Assembly (NCBI GenBank): GCA_012656075.1 | Contig: JAAKBF010000009.1 | Coordinates: 1,674,001 to 1,738,000, forward strand | DNA length: 64,000 bases | DNA from: Phytophthora hibernalis | Taxonomy: Eukaryota; Oomycota; Peronosporomycetes; Peronosporales; Peronosporaceae | Direction: 5' to 3' | Shown here: positions 55,390 to 64,000 of the stretch, piece after piece | Layout of the letters: the number at the start of each line of letters is the position of its first letter | Numbering within the stretch: position 1 is the stretch's first letter | Notes under the pieces: generated by a model | Databases searched by the model: none | Seen by the model: the letters and a program-made list of their open reading frames with translations, nothing else | What the model was told of the DNA's origin: nothing | Position numbers and translations under genes: made by a program

Positions 55390-56916
55390 ATGTCAGCAGG
55401 GGACCCACCTGGTGGTGGCTCGCTACTGAGTGCGACAGATTTCTTCGGTAAAACTGATGTTGGTGGCGTGGAGAAATTCAAGACTGTCGCATTTCGAGCT
55501 CTTCATGAGCAGAAACTTGAGGAAGAACTACAACAAACCAAGCAGGAGAATGAACGATTGAAATTTGATAAAACCAACGTGTCACGAGACTTGCAAGAAC
55601 TGCAAGCGTCCTTCGACGCAAATATCGACGACCGAGAGCGCGTCCTAGCCTTCAAATCCAAACGCATTGAAGAGCTGCACAACAAGCTCCGAGAGTACGA
55701 AGCTATCAACAACTCGTTGCTTCAGACAATTAATGGTAGCGGCACTGCCGACGCCGATGGCAGCAATCCACAAAACAATATCAATGCTGGGATCACGAGT
55801 AGTTCTGCTTCGGAATTGACGGGGACGGAAACGGAAACTCGGGCAAGGATGATAACTCTGATCAGCGCTGGAAGGCCTCTCTTCCACGCGCTTGATATTT
55901 GCAAAGAGCAAGAGTACAAACAACTTTATGAGGAGTCTCAACGGCAGTGTGCGAACTTGACACAAACTGCTCTCGAAAACGAAGCTGTTGTGCGCGAAAC
56001 GCGGCTCGCAAAATTCAACAAGTTGGATAGTGACGCGCAAAACAAGCAGCTTCAACAGCAGTTAGCGGCAATGGCGTTGGAGAAAGATGAGCTTGGACAC
56101 CATCTAGAGCGAAAATTGATCCTAGAAAACGACCGCCTTCGTCGTGAAAAAGAGGCGGAGCTTCAGGCCTTTCACGACACAATGCGCACACAGATGCGAA
56201 TGCAACTGGACGTCACCACGCAACGCACCGTCGAAGAAAATGAACGAGTGCAGCTCGAGTTGAGGTATCAGAGCTCGCAGCTTGAGAGGATGATAAAGCA
56301 GATTGATGAGTTACGCGCTGAGAACAAGCGCACGAAGCAGGAGATGCACGTGTTTGAGGAAATGAACGCTGGCCTTAGCAAGAAACTCAAGTTCTACGAG
56401 CAGCTTTTCGCGAAAATGCAACAGAAGGATGAATTACGATCGAAACAGGTAGACAACCAGACTCCGAGGACACCGAAGTCGCCACTGGGACCATCCTCGT
56501 CACGACGAACTCCGCGAAAGCCACCACTACCTGCGCTATCTACAGTTCACCATTCTAAACCTACCTCGCCAGAATCTCTGTCTTTGTATGGTCTTGGATC
56601 ACCTCATGCTTCCTGCTTCTCACCTGGCGTTGACAATTCCGAGAGCGTTAGATTTCCGGACTTCGGACCTGATACATCCGATCCACAGAGTCCGTACCCG
56701 CTTAATGCCATCACAGACGTTCTAGAAAAACATTTACAAAGTCGCGAGTTTACGAAGAAACAAGTGGTGGCCGTTCTACGATATCACCAGGACCAGTATC
56801 ACCGCCGCGAGAGCGTAAGTTTTGTCAACTACCCAATGCTTCAACGTTATTTGGTTACTTATGGCTTTCAAATACTCGCGTGCAGCCCAAACTTGTTCGT
56901 GATGCGGCGCGCCTAG
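55390..56916 (+). CDS. Coiled-coil protein of unknown function
   Basis: 508 residues from the ATG at 55390 (MSAGDPPGGG). Long charged heptad-rich coiled coils span about 25-105 and 185-350 (RALHEQKLEEELQQTKQENE, RVLAFKSKRIEELHNKLREY, ENERVQLELRYQSSQLERMI). A low-complexity Asn/Ser/Thr stretch (110-145) lies between them. A Pro/Ser linker (TPRTPKSPLGPSS) leads to a small conserved-looking C-terminal unit (EFTKKQVVAVLRYHQDQYHR). The pattern is reminiscent of ciliary or basal-body coiled-coil proteins such as CFAP157 or BBOF1, but similarity by eye is weak. The function is left open. Confidence 0.6.
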   Translation: MSAGDPPGGGSLLSATDFFGKTDVGGVEKFKTVAFRALHEQKLEEELQQTKQENERLKFDKTNVSRDLQELQASFDANIDDRERVLAFKSKRIEELHNKLREYEAINNSLLQTINGSGTADADGSNPQNNINAGITSSSASELTGTETETRARMITLISAGRPLFHALDICKEQEYKQLYEESQRQCANLTQTALENEAVVRETRLAKFNKLDSDAQNKQLQQQLAAMALEKDELGHHLERKLILENDRLRREKEAELQAFHDTMRTQMRMQLDVTTQRTVEENERVQLELRYQSSQLERMIKQIDELRAENKRTKQEMHVFEEMNAGLSKKLKFYEQLFAKMQQKDELRSKQVDNQTPRTPKSPLGPSSSRRTPRKPPLPALSTVHHSKPTSPESLSLYGLGSPHASCFSPGVDNSESVRFPDFGPDTSDPQSPYPLNAITDVLEKHLQSREFTKKQVVAVLRYHQDQYHRRESVSFVNYPMLQRYLVTYGFQILACSPNLFVMRRA

Positions 56917-57499
56917 GAACCACACCAGTTCTCAAGAAGAAGCTTATGCTATCAAAAGCTTGTTACTCCCAAGAAGCTACGGGCGAAAAATAAGAGATCC
57001 ACCGGTAGGTTTCTTCCTTGCTATTATATCCGTCGTTGATCTTAGCAATTCACCACTCGTTACATTCTAGATGACGCTGGATACGTTAATCAAACAAAAG
57101 TTGCCACCGCTGCGTGTCAAGGTGAAGATAGCAACAATACAAGCGATCTGACCATCGATGTAGATCAGCAGCAAATACTTCATGCCTTGCTACTCCCGAT
57201 CTGTCCAAGAAGAAAAATCCAAGCAGGCAACCACCACCCATGATAAACCGAGATCCAACTGAGATGTGGAAATCTTCTGCATCTCGACGGCACAAGGAAT
57301 GACTTTGGAGCTATTAGCAATGACCCCCTGCCACAGCAAGATTTTGAAAAATGCCGTTCACATACAAGGACATGCACATGTAGAAGATACATGAAATACT
57401 TCGGAAGTACAAAAGTTCGTTTGAACAACAAACTTTGTCGATATGAATCATCACGTGGCTGGCCAAACGTAATTCTGCACGCAGTACGGGTCAAATGCA
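56917..57499. other. Intergenic, possibly rest of a decayed trefoil-family copy
   Basis: About 580 bp downstream of the coiled-coil gene. Minus-strand frames here continue from the fragment at 57500-57662, but I cannot align them to the family. Nothing else was seen. Confidence 0.35.
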
Positions 57500-57662
57500 T
57501 TCCTGCATCTTCAGCACTGCGAATACCGTCTTCGGCGCTGTGAAGTTCAATAAAGGAAGCTCCTTCTTCGGCACGGCCATAGTAACTCCATCTGGATTCA
57601 TCACTTGAGAGGAAGAGCGCACGGATCAAGAAAACAAGCTCCATTGCGAATGGAAGTGCCAC
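57500..57662 (-). pseudogene. Trefoil-like/helical-repeat family, member 3, N-terminal fragment
   Basis: Minus-strand sequence encoding FAMELVFLIRALFLSSDE, then EEGASFIELHSAEDG and IRSAED. This matches the family's start (FD-x-PLIL-x-S, then FIEL-x3-DD and IRSADD in member 6). Downstream the frame stays open to 57180 but loses recognisable similarity, and no helical motif follows. A degraded fragment lying between the coiled-coil gene and member 4. Confidence 0.5.
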
Positions 57663-58357
57663 GAAGAGTTCAAATTTCAGAGTGAGGCAACAAAGACTGG
57701 TTGATTGATGGAATGCAAGACTAAAATGTTGCGCAGTTGGATATGGATTACATCACATGAAAAGTAAGACCACGGAATGGCCTTTTCAAGGAAATTATAT
57801 CGTATTAATACACATCTCTCAGCGAATTAGAAAGTTAGATCTATCTACATGCAGTTGGGCTACATCAAATTCAATACTATCAATCAGAGTTAATTAATAC
57901 TTCGAAGTAATGTGACAGGGTACCATTTAGGATATACAATCAACTTACCGGCACTACCAATGCACTGAAAATGGTAAAAATAAATGAATTAGAAAGTGGA
58001 GCTACATGCAAGTGTGAGTAAATTGCAGCGTTGGTAGGGAGGTTGCTGCCCTGCATGACATTAGCAGCAATTGGGTAGCAACCACGGCTCGAGCTGAAAT
58101 TATTAGCTGACAAAGATATACTGGCTGCTTTGTTTTCTTTTGCCGTCGCATTTACCGAGTCCCCAAGCCTCCCAGATGGCCCACTGAAAACGGTCGTACC
58201 GTACAAGAAATTTAGAATTATGGACCCTCCACCACCACCATGGAGCTCAACTGATCCAAGATAGCTTTAGAAAAATAAGTCGGAGATTTCCACGAACAGC
58301 GAACACCGGGTCTTTACAGCACTCACTCTACAATTTCTTTCGAAGAACACAGCTGTC
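57663..58357. other. Intergenic with a TACTTCGAAGTA palindrome
   Basis: About 695 bp, AT-rich, with TACTTCGAAGTA at 57898-57909. No gene was recognised. Confidence 0.45.
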
Positions 58358-59114
58358 ATGAAGCACTTCGATACCAACGCGAGACACCATTAATTCTAAT
58401 GAGTGCCCAAGGCGGCCTTCTCGGAGATATCGCCGGACTGCCGAAGTTTATCGAGTTTAACCGATCTAGCGGGGGATGGTTTACATTCGAAACCCCCAGA
58501 ACCCGGACAAGTATTTGGCTGCAGACAAGAGTGGAATCTGTTTCTTTGGTAAACAAAAACGTGCCTTGAAGTTCGAGGCGAAAATTCTCTTACATAACGA
58601 AGCAATCATTTTTGAGGAGTATCCGACAACGAAAGCGTTGGGAATCATAACAGTAGGCTCTCGCACGTATTGCGAGTGTCTACAAAGCTACTGGCATATT
58701 CGGCAGGACTGGTTCATCATGGACCCATTTTATTTGACAGCAGACCGACTGCCCCTCGTATCGGAGCTGCAGCATTTAGTCGCTGTAAGTGATACGGATG
58801 CTGCTGCACGCCGCCAGCTGATCATCCATTTCTGTGAATCAGGCAAATCTAGCGAAGAGATTGCCGATATCCTGGTGCTATTGTATGGCTCGATGTCTCC
58901 ACGGGAAAATCTAGATCTGAATGATCAAGCAATGTTGGCCGAACGTCGACAGCAAATACTGAAGTTAGTGGGATCGGGTATGTCGACGAAAGAAGTTGGT
59001 GAAGTGTTGAAGCTTTTGTATGGCACAGCGACGGTCAAGGCTGGACACGAAGATGAGGAAGTCGAGGTGGAGAGTGAAGCTCAATATGTTTGTGTCAGCC
59101 ATCAAAAGTCTTGA
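58358..59114 (+). CDS. Trefoil-like/helical-repeat family, member 4
   Basis: Starts at 58358 (MKHFDTNA), then one missing base near 58385 leads to TPLILMSAQGGL, the family N-terminal motif, and KFIEFNR. A second break in GGGGG near 58470 continues MVYIRNPQNPDKYLAADKSG, ICFFGKQKRALKFEAKILL, IIFEEYPTT and SYWHIRQDWFIM, closing the beta-rich domain. Two helical repeats follow: ARRQLIIHFCESGKSSEEI with ILVLLYGS, and ERRQQILKLVGSGMSTKEV with VLKLLYGT. The tail is acidic and short. It is on the plus strand, opposite to members 5 and 6, so members 4 and 5 face each other tail to tail. Function unknown. Confidence 0.62.
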
Positions 59115-59517
59115 GCTGAACGAAAGGTCTTAACCTTAATTAAGTACCTCAAACGACCTCAAACGATTCGCTTTTTAAAATGTTATACTTTGAAGTATCC
59201 TTTACTGCGGGTCAAAATTCATTCGTTCCATACGTATACAAAGTAAGCAGGAATCGATGCTACTGTATTGACTGGGCCGAAGTGTGCCACCACCGTTGTA
59301 AGAATGTGACCTGGTGCAGCACATCCGAGCAAGCTGTTAAACTGGTTGGAGCGGTTCAGGGTGCATGTTGCTGTTTGACTACAGAGCTCTACCCCCGATG
59401 ATAATAAGCCTGTCAACATTAACGAGAATATCAACGCAGTTGATCGTCTCACAAACTCCACATTTAAGCCAATGTTGATTTCGAGTTTTTAAAACCTTGG
59501 AGATTCTTGTCGATCGA
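59115..59517. other. Short gap between convergent trefoil-family members 4 and 5
   Basis: About 400 bp of 3' flanking sequence. A 73-codon frame on + (59180-59401) has no family similarity. Nothing else was seen. Confidence 0.4.
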
Positions 59518-60233
59518 TTACATATCTCTGTTGTTGGGACTGCGCATGGTGCTGTACAAAAAGGTTAAAATGCCACCAACTTCCGTAGCCGATTTGCCAG
59601 CTTCAAGAAGCTTCAGAATTTGCTGTCGACGTTCAGCACCGATCTCACTCGAAAAACGTTATTTCCGCGTGGAACTGTCGAGCCATACATCAGTGTTAGA
59701 ATCTCGCCAACGACTTCGGCTGATTTTCCAGTCTCCAGTAAGTGCATTATTAGTTGTCGGCGTCCACGATTTTCGTCTTCACTGGCTCCAACCAAGTTCA
59801 GTGGATCAAACGTGGATGGACTTGTAATGGTATCGTCGAGTTTCTTCCGCTGTAAAATAAGCCACGACTGTGACTCCATTGAATACTTTTTGCGGCATAC
59901 AATCAACTTCGTGCGTCCTTGGTATTCAATCTCGAGCACGTGGCCTGTTAAATGTTCCTCAAAGACCAACCGTCCAGCCGGGGACACCTTCGCCTTGAAT
60001 TGCAACGCGTCTTGACGGTCGTCAAAGAAGCACTGCTGGAACGAATCAATGATCAAATGCTTGCTCTTGTCGTCGGTGACTCGGAATGAAATTGTTCCAT
60101 CGTCGTCATTCTTAGAAAGCTCAATAAAGGAGGGAGTTTTAGTAGCGTCAGAAGTGTCCAAGGTTCCACGAGACCACGATGTCAAAATCAGAGGAAGATC
60201 AAAGGGTAGCGTGTTCAGATCGAAAGCTTTCAT
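59518..60233 (-). CDS. Trefoil-like/helical-repeat family, member 5
   Basis: Starts at 60233 (MKAFDLNTLPFDLPLILTS) and shows the clearest family architecture. The beta-rich domain has TPSFIELSKNDDDGTISFRV, HLIIDSFQQCFFDDRQDAL, FKAKVSPAGRLVFEEHLTGH, VLEIEYQGRTKLIVCRKKY and QSWLILQ (to about residue 145). The first helical repeat is GRRQLIMHLLETGKSAEVV with ILTLMYGS. One missing T in a TTTTT run near 59665 joins the second repeat, ERRQQILKLLEAGKSATEV with ILTFLYST; the stop is TAA at 59518-59520. No signal peptide or membrane segment, so probably intracellular. Confidence 0.66.
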
Positions 60234-60565
60234 CGTATAGTGCTGCTCTGCGTGGACGCCAAATTTTTAAATGGCAGAACTTGGGCGAAGTACTGTAAAA
60301 TCAATTAGCATCACTCACTAAGATTCCTGATGCTCATGGACAAACGTATATGTGCCGAATGTAAAGGTTGCCAAAAGTTGATCATTTTAACAAGACATGG
60401 CCACACAGTTCCCAAGTTTAATTGCTGGAAGAAACCGATATGTCCGGGCATATGTAAATCTCCTTAGCCATATTGTTTGGCTAGCCCAGCTCACATTTTT
60501 TCCTCTGGCTCCTTGTTCGATAAAATTGGCGTCGTATTTTGCCTTCAGCTGCAATATCGACTCAA
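60234..60565. other. Gap between trefoil-family members 5 and 6
   Basis: About 330 bp. No conserved frame or repeat was seen. It is the likely promoter region of member 5. Confidence 0.4.
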
Positions 60566-61241
60566 CTACGCGGTTTGTTGAGCTGGAAGGGGTGCGCTCG
60601 AACCATATAGCAGCAGCATGATTTCACCAATTTCCTTGTTCGATTTGCCCGAATCTAGCAGTTTCAGTATCTGCTGTCGGCGTTCCAGGGCAAGATCCAT
60701 ACATCAATTGGATAATCTCGCCAACATCGTTACTCGACCTCCCGTTCTCCAGCAGCAGCAAGATCAGTTGGCGTCGGCCAAGTGACTCGTTCTCATTTGC
60801 AGCAGCTTGGCTAAATAACTTGAGCTTGATGAGCGTAGCTGGGCGTGGTTGTATCTTGTAGTAGTACAATTGGAGTAGCACCCAGGACTGCTACTCAGGC
60901 CAGTGTGGTTCGCGGCACACCAACCACTTATCAAAGCAACCGCGTTCAAATTCAAGAGCGCGGCAAGTTACGCTCTCCAAGAAAAAACTCGCCCGCTTGG
61001 AGATTTCTTGGTCATGAACCTCAACGCAGCTTCCGGGGACCAAAGCCGCAGTCGATTCTTGAAGTAAACGCCAAGTGCCTTCCTTGTCGTCTGCACTTCG
61101 GATGACAACCAAGTGATCATCTACGCGGTGAAGCTCGATAAATGGAGGTCCATGCATTGCCTTATCCAGCACAGAGCCAGCTGAAGACATCATAACCAGA
61201 GGAGTGTCGAATAGCGGGTTGTTCGCGTCAGGAAGTTCCAT
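60566..61241 (-). CDS. Trefoil-like/helical-repeat family, member 6, with an in-frame TAG
   Basis: The first ATG is at 61241 (MELPDANNPLFDTPLVMMSS). The beta-rich domain shows GPPFIELHRVDDHLVVIRSA, RALEFERGCFDKWLVCREP, then a TAG at 60891-60893 just before QSWVLLQ, which in member 5 is read straight through (QSWLILQ). The same frame stays open after the TAG and carries the helical repeat GRRQLILLLLENGRSSNDV with IIQLMYGS. One missing base near 60690 leads to the second repeat, ERRQQILKLLDSGKSNKEI with IMLLLYGS; the stop is at 60566. The TAG is not explained by a lost base. It is nonsense mutation, readthrough or a substitution error. Confidence 0.6.
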
Positions 61242-61431
61242 CGTGCCGCGCACTTGTTTCGCTCAAGACGGAAATGGTTGAATGACTGAGCCTGAAAGTG
61301 AGGATCCAAGTGTTAGGGAGAAAGGGACGATAAAGCGTCGGTCGCCCGCGTGGCAACCATTGTCAACTGTTAACGGACAAATGGGCACGCATACCTCAGT
61401 TGCCTACTGGAATTTCTGCACAATTCTGCGC

Positions 61432-62270
61432 TTATTTCCCGATCACAAAGCTGTCCTTAGCAGCACGCACAACCCCCATCACCTTCGCAGGGTCCTTCTC
61501 GCCATTCGCGAACGCCTGCACTGTAGCTTCCGTCACCCGCATGAACGGGTTCGTGGCCAACTCCTCCTTCAGTGTTGACGGGACGGTAGGTTCGCCTGCC
61601 TTCGTCTTCTCCAGAGCCCAGGCCAACTTCTTCTGCACCACTTCGTTGTTCGGCTCCACGTGAGCGGCGAAGCGCAAATTGCTCGATGTGTACTCGTGTC
61701 CGCAGTAGATTTTGGTCTCTTCCGGCAGCTTGACCACCACCTCATTCAGAGCGTAGTGCATCTCGGCTGGGTTGCCACTGAAGAACCGACCGCAACCTGC
61801 GATGAACAGCGTGTCCCCGTGAACAGCGCGTCCTGGCAGTGATACAGCACATGGTCACGTGTGTGACACGGTGTAAAGTAGACGTTAACCTCCAAGTCCC
61901 CGAGCTTGACGGAGTCTCCATCAGCGACTGAGCGAGTTTGCGCTTCGACAGCTTCTCCGGGGCCTCCGACGACCGGAATTTCACGGTTCTCCCGCGATTG
62001 AATGAGGTTGACGAGGTCACGATTGCCACCTGCATGGTCCCAGTGCGAATGCGTGGTGAGGATCATGGAGATGGTCACTTGCAGCTCCTCGGCTCGATTG
62101 TAGACCTTCTCAGCGTCCACAGGATCCACTGCAGCTGCCACATCTGCACAAGGAGAGGTGAGCTTTGATTGATAATTGCTAGGAAGGGTGGACGCACGGT
62201 TAATGGGGTCAATGAGCAGGTACGCGTAGTTGTCGGAAAGCACGGGGACGAGTTCCACCTGCATAGTCAT
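61432..62270 (-). CDS. Hydroxyacylglutathione hydrolase (glyoxalase II)
   Basis: Hydrolyses S-lactoylglutathione to lactate in methylglyoxal detoxification. The start at 62270 (MTMQVELVPVLSDNYAYLL) matches the family N-terminus; upstream open sequence is not conserved. An intron of about 60 nt (62145-62197) precedes VAAAVDPVDAEKVYNRAEEL. THSHWDHAGGN is the metallo-beta-lactamase THxHxDH metal site, FTPCHTRDHVLYH supplies the next His, and YCGHEYTSSNLRFA the C-terminal metal His and substrate site. A frame change near 61820 in a GGGG run interrupts DALFTG, and one missing G restores the family reading. The C-terminal domain with NPFMRV is present. Full-length for the family. Confidence 0.9.
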
Positions 62271-62671
62271 CTCTGCTTTGGTCTCTTCTTTTGTAAGTGA
62301 CAAGCGAAGATACTTTTGAAAATATAATACTACTGCAGTTCTATACACTGTCCGGATAAGCTCCTGTTAATACTACTACTACGTAGTAGTACAAAGGACT
62401 GTTTAATGTCATCAACTTATTAATACCAAGACCCGAACTCTTTTGCCTGATAAAGGCCAACAAGACAAGCAAACATGGCAAAACGCTGATACAAGACGCG
62501 TCGTGCTGGGCAAGCGATTCCTTCTTATCCGCGCTTAGGAAAAATGGTCCTCCCCGTGTCAGCACCAGCAGCAGCTGCAGTTCGTTAACCAAACTATGCC
62601 AGGCAAAGCGACACGAGGTCGCCTCGACCGAAACCTGCAACTAACACCACCACGGACGAGTTCCTCATCGT
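62271..62671. other. Intergenic with an 18-bp palindrome
   Basis: About 400 bp between glyoxalase II and RPS23. It contains the perfect palindrome TACTACTACGTAGTAGTA at 62374-62391. No gene was seen. Confidence 0.5.
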
Positions 62672-63370
62672 CTAAGAGCGCGGCTTCTCCTTCTTCTCCT
62701 TGTACAGAGCAAGCAGCGACACGCCCGAGACCTTGACGACCTTGAAACGCACACCGGGGATGTCACCGACGGCGTGGCCGCGACGACCGAAGCCCGAGAT
62801 AAGCACCTCGTCGTTCTCGTCCACGTAGTTGAGGCATCCATCGCGCGGCACGAAGGCGGCGATCTTCTTGGAGTTCTTGATGAGCTGCACACGGCACGAC
62901 TTGCGAATGGCCGAGTTAGGCTGCTTGGCCTCAATTCCACTGCAACAATAGCAATAACAGTCAGCTCACTATACCCCAAATAAAAAAGCCACCACTAAAA
63001 GAAGCGTACATCTTCTCCAGGACAATGCCCTTGGCCATGGACGAACCACCGAGCGGGTTGGCCTTCATGGCCGTCACCGAGTGGCTCTTGTTGTAGGACT
63101 TCTGCGCCCAGCGCTGCGTGCGGCGGTGCACGCGCAGCTTACGCGCGCAGCGAATTCCGGAAGGTTTGTCTGCAGTACGTCACAATAGTCAGGTATTGAC
63201 AGTCTCCTGTGTAGTTGTCTGGTCTCCACAGTCGCTGCCTTCTCCTCCTCATTGCCGCTGCTTCCTGTCACTGTTCTCAGGTTCTGTAGGAGCTCTGTAT
63301 AGTCTGATTGCTGTAGGAGGAGACGCTACGATGGGAGACCCAAAAGGGAAGGCAACGTACGCTTGGCCAT
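62672..63370 (-). CDS. RPS23: 40S ribosomal protein uS12 (RPS23)
   Basis: Universal decoding-centre protein of the small subunit. Exon 1 (63370-63361) encodes only MAK plus one base; intron 1 (63170-63360) is 191 nt, the longest in the window. Exon 2 (63169-63010) encodes KPSGIRCARKLRVHRRTQRW, HSVTAMKANPLGG and AKGIVLEK. Intron 2 (62940-63009) is 70 nt. Exon 3 (62939-62672) gives GIEAKQPNSAIRKSCRVQLI, FVPRDGCLNYVDENDEVLIS and GFGRRGHAVGDIPGVRFKVV, ending KEKKEKPRS. The PNSAIRK and GRRGHAVGDIPGVR segments are diagnostic, with the Pro that is hydroxylated in yeast and human. No frame break. The splice phases join cleanly. Confidence 0.95.
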
Positions 63371-63664
63371 TTTTCAGTCGGAGGAATAACCGGAATCTTC
63401 ACTGAGGACTGCGCGGCTTTCAAGCACAAGGCCCGCAGAATGACTGGAGGACGCCGAGGGGGAGTACCGTACGATACGAGGACACAATAATAATGTTTGA
63501 GAGGGTGGGGACTGAAAACGAACTTAGTCGGATAGAGGGACTTTGGTTGGCTGAAATTGGAACGTACAGCTTTCTATATAAAAGGGCAGGCACTTCAACA
63601 TGGTTGCTGCACCTGTTGTTGCAGTAACGTTACATGTAGTTGTGAGTTTGATTGTGATTTGTGC

Positions 63665-64000
63665 CTACAGCTCGTCGCGCGCAGTCTTTTTCTTCTTGGA
63701 TTTCTTCTTCTTGGACTTGAGTTTCTTCTTGCCTTTCTTCGATTGTTTCTGCTCAGATTTGAGCTCCTTCTCCAGTTCGGCGCGTTGCTGCTTCTCGTCC
63801 GAGAGGATTTCGCTCAACATGTCATCGAGGTCCTCATCGTCTTCATCGGTACCGTCGCCTCCTATTGCCACTTCTTGAATCTCGTCAAAAGAACACTCCT
63901 CACCGAGCTCGGGCACATCTCCAATCGGTGCCGTTCCGATGCTGCCAGACAGAACGCTTTTCAGAAATGCTGCGCCATTCTCTTCGTCGAAAAGACCTAC
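63665..64000 (-). CDS. C-terminus of a protein with an acidic stretch and a Lys-rich tail, 5' partial
   Basis: The minus frame is open to the window edge, so the gene begins beyond 64000. The visible 112 residues start VGLFDEENGAAFLKSVLSG, continue with an acidic GDGTDEDDEDLDDMLSEIL, and end in a Lys-rich run and ARDEL. The strong charge bias suggests a nuclear or nucleolar protein, but this is inference only. No domain is recognised. Confidence 0.6.
   Translation of the reverse strand, partial: VGLFDEENGAAFLKSVLSGSIGTAPIGDVPELGEECSFDEIQEVAIGGDGTDEDDEDLDDMLSEILSDEKQQRAELEKELKSEQKQSKKGKKKLKSKKKKSKKKKTARDEL

Noticed and set aside
1..64000. CRISPR arrays, tRNA or rRNA genes, LTR retrotransposons
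   Set aside because: No regularly spaced repeats, cloverleaf-like sequence with family motifs, or reverse transcriptase/integrase motifs were seen on either strand.

Overview
The window is nuclear DNA of an oomycete, most probably a Phytophthora or close relative. Evidence: dense genes on both strands; short GT-AG introns (about 58-75 nt where I could place them, one of 191 nt); a flagellar gene (CFAP99), a bacterial-type MutS (MSH1-like) and a SLC34 Na/Pi transporter side by side; and two multicopy families that I cannot match to any family outside oomycetes. I see no bacterial operons, CRISPR arrays, insertion sequences, tRNAs or rRNAs.

Layout. 0-8 kb: a trafficking block with HID1 (partial), an OCRL-like inositol polyphosphate 5-phosphatase, a PX-BAR sorting nexin divergent from it, and a membrane-anchored papain-like protease. 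8.5-18.6 kb: three copies (A, B, C) of an unrecognised polytopic membrane protein family, interrupted by a PDZ/coiled-coil gene. 19-23.7 kb: housekeeping UTP21 (WDR36) and HMBS. 24-33 kb: membrane-family relic D, two copies of a second unrecognised family (beta-trefoil-like plus a C-terminal helical repeat), MSH1-like MutS, and membrane-family copy E, which carries an internal inversion. 33-44 kb: CFAP99 and a giant ankyrin-WGR-PARP protein. 44.6-51.7 kb: two Na/Pi transporter genes in inverted orientation that share a nearly identical block of about 974 bp, flanking a decayed plasma-membrane Ca2+-ATPase. 51.9-57 kb: LarE-like PP-loop protein, CSA/ERCC8-like WD40 protein, and a coiled-coil protein. 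57.5-61.2 kb: four more members of the trefoil/helical family. 61.4-64 kb: glyoxalase II, ribosomal protein uS12 (RPS23), and the C-terminus of a Lys-rich protein cut by the window edge.

Sequence quality shapes the annotation. Many clearly conserved genes (HID1, UTP21, HMBS, MSH1, CSA, glyoxalase II, the PARP) are broken by isolated frame changes. Almost every one I worked through is explained by loss of one base, often in a short homopolymer. I treat these as probable consensus errors of a long-read assembly and annotate such genes as one CDS spanning the breaks. I call pseudogenes only where there are larger deletions, in-frame stops or missing domains.

The most interesting material is (i) the two lineage-specific paralogous families, including in-frame stops at the domain boundary in two trefoil-family members; (ii) the gene-conversion-like identity between the inverted transporters; (iii) the micro-inversion inside membrane-family copy E; and (iv) the ankyrin-WGR-PARP with an apparently replaced catalytic Glu.
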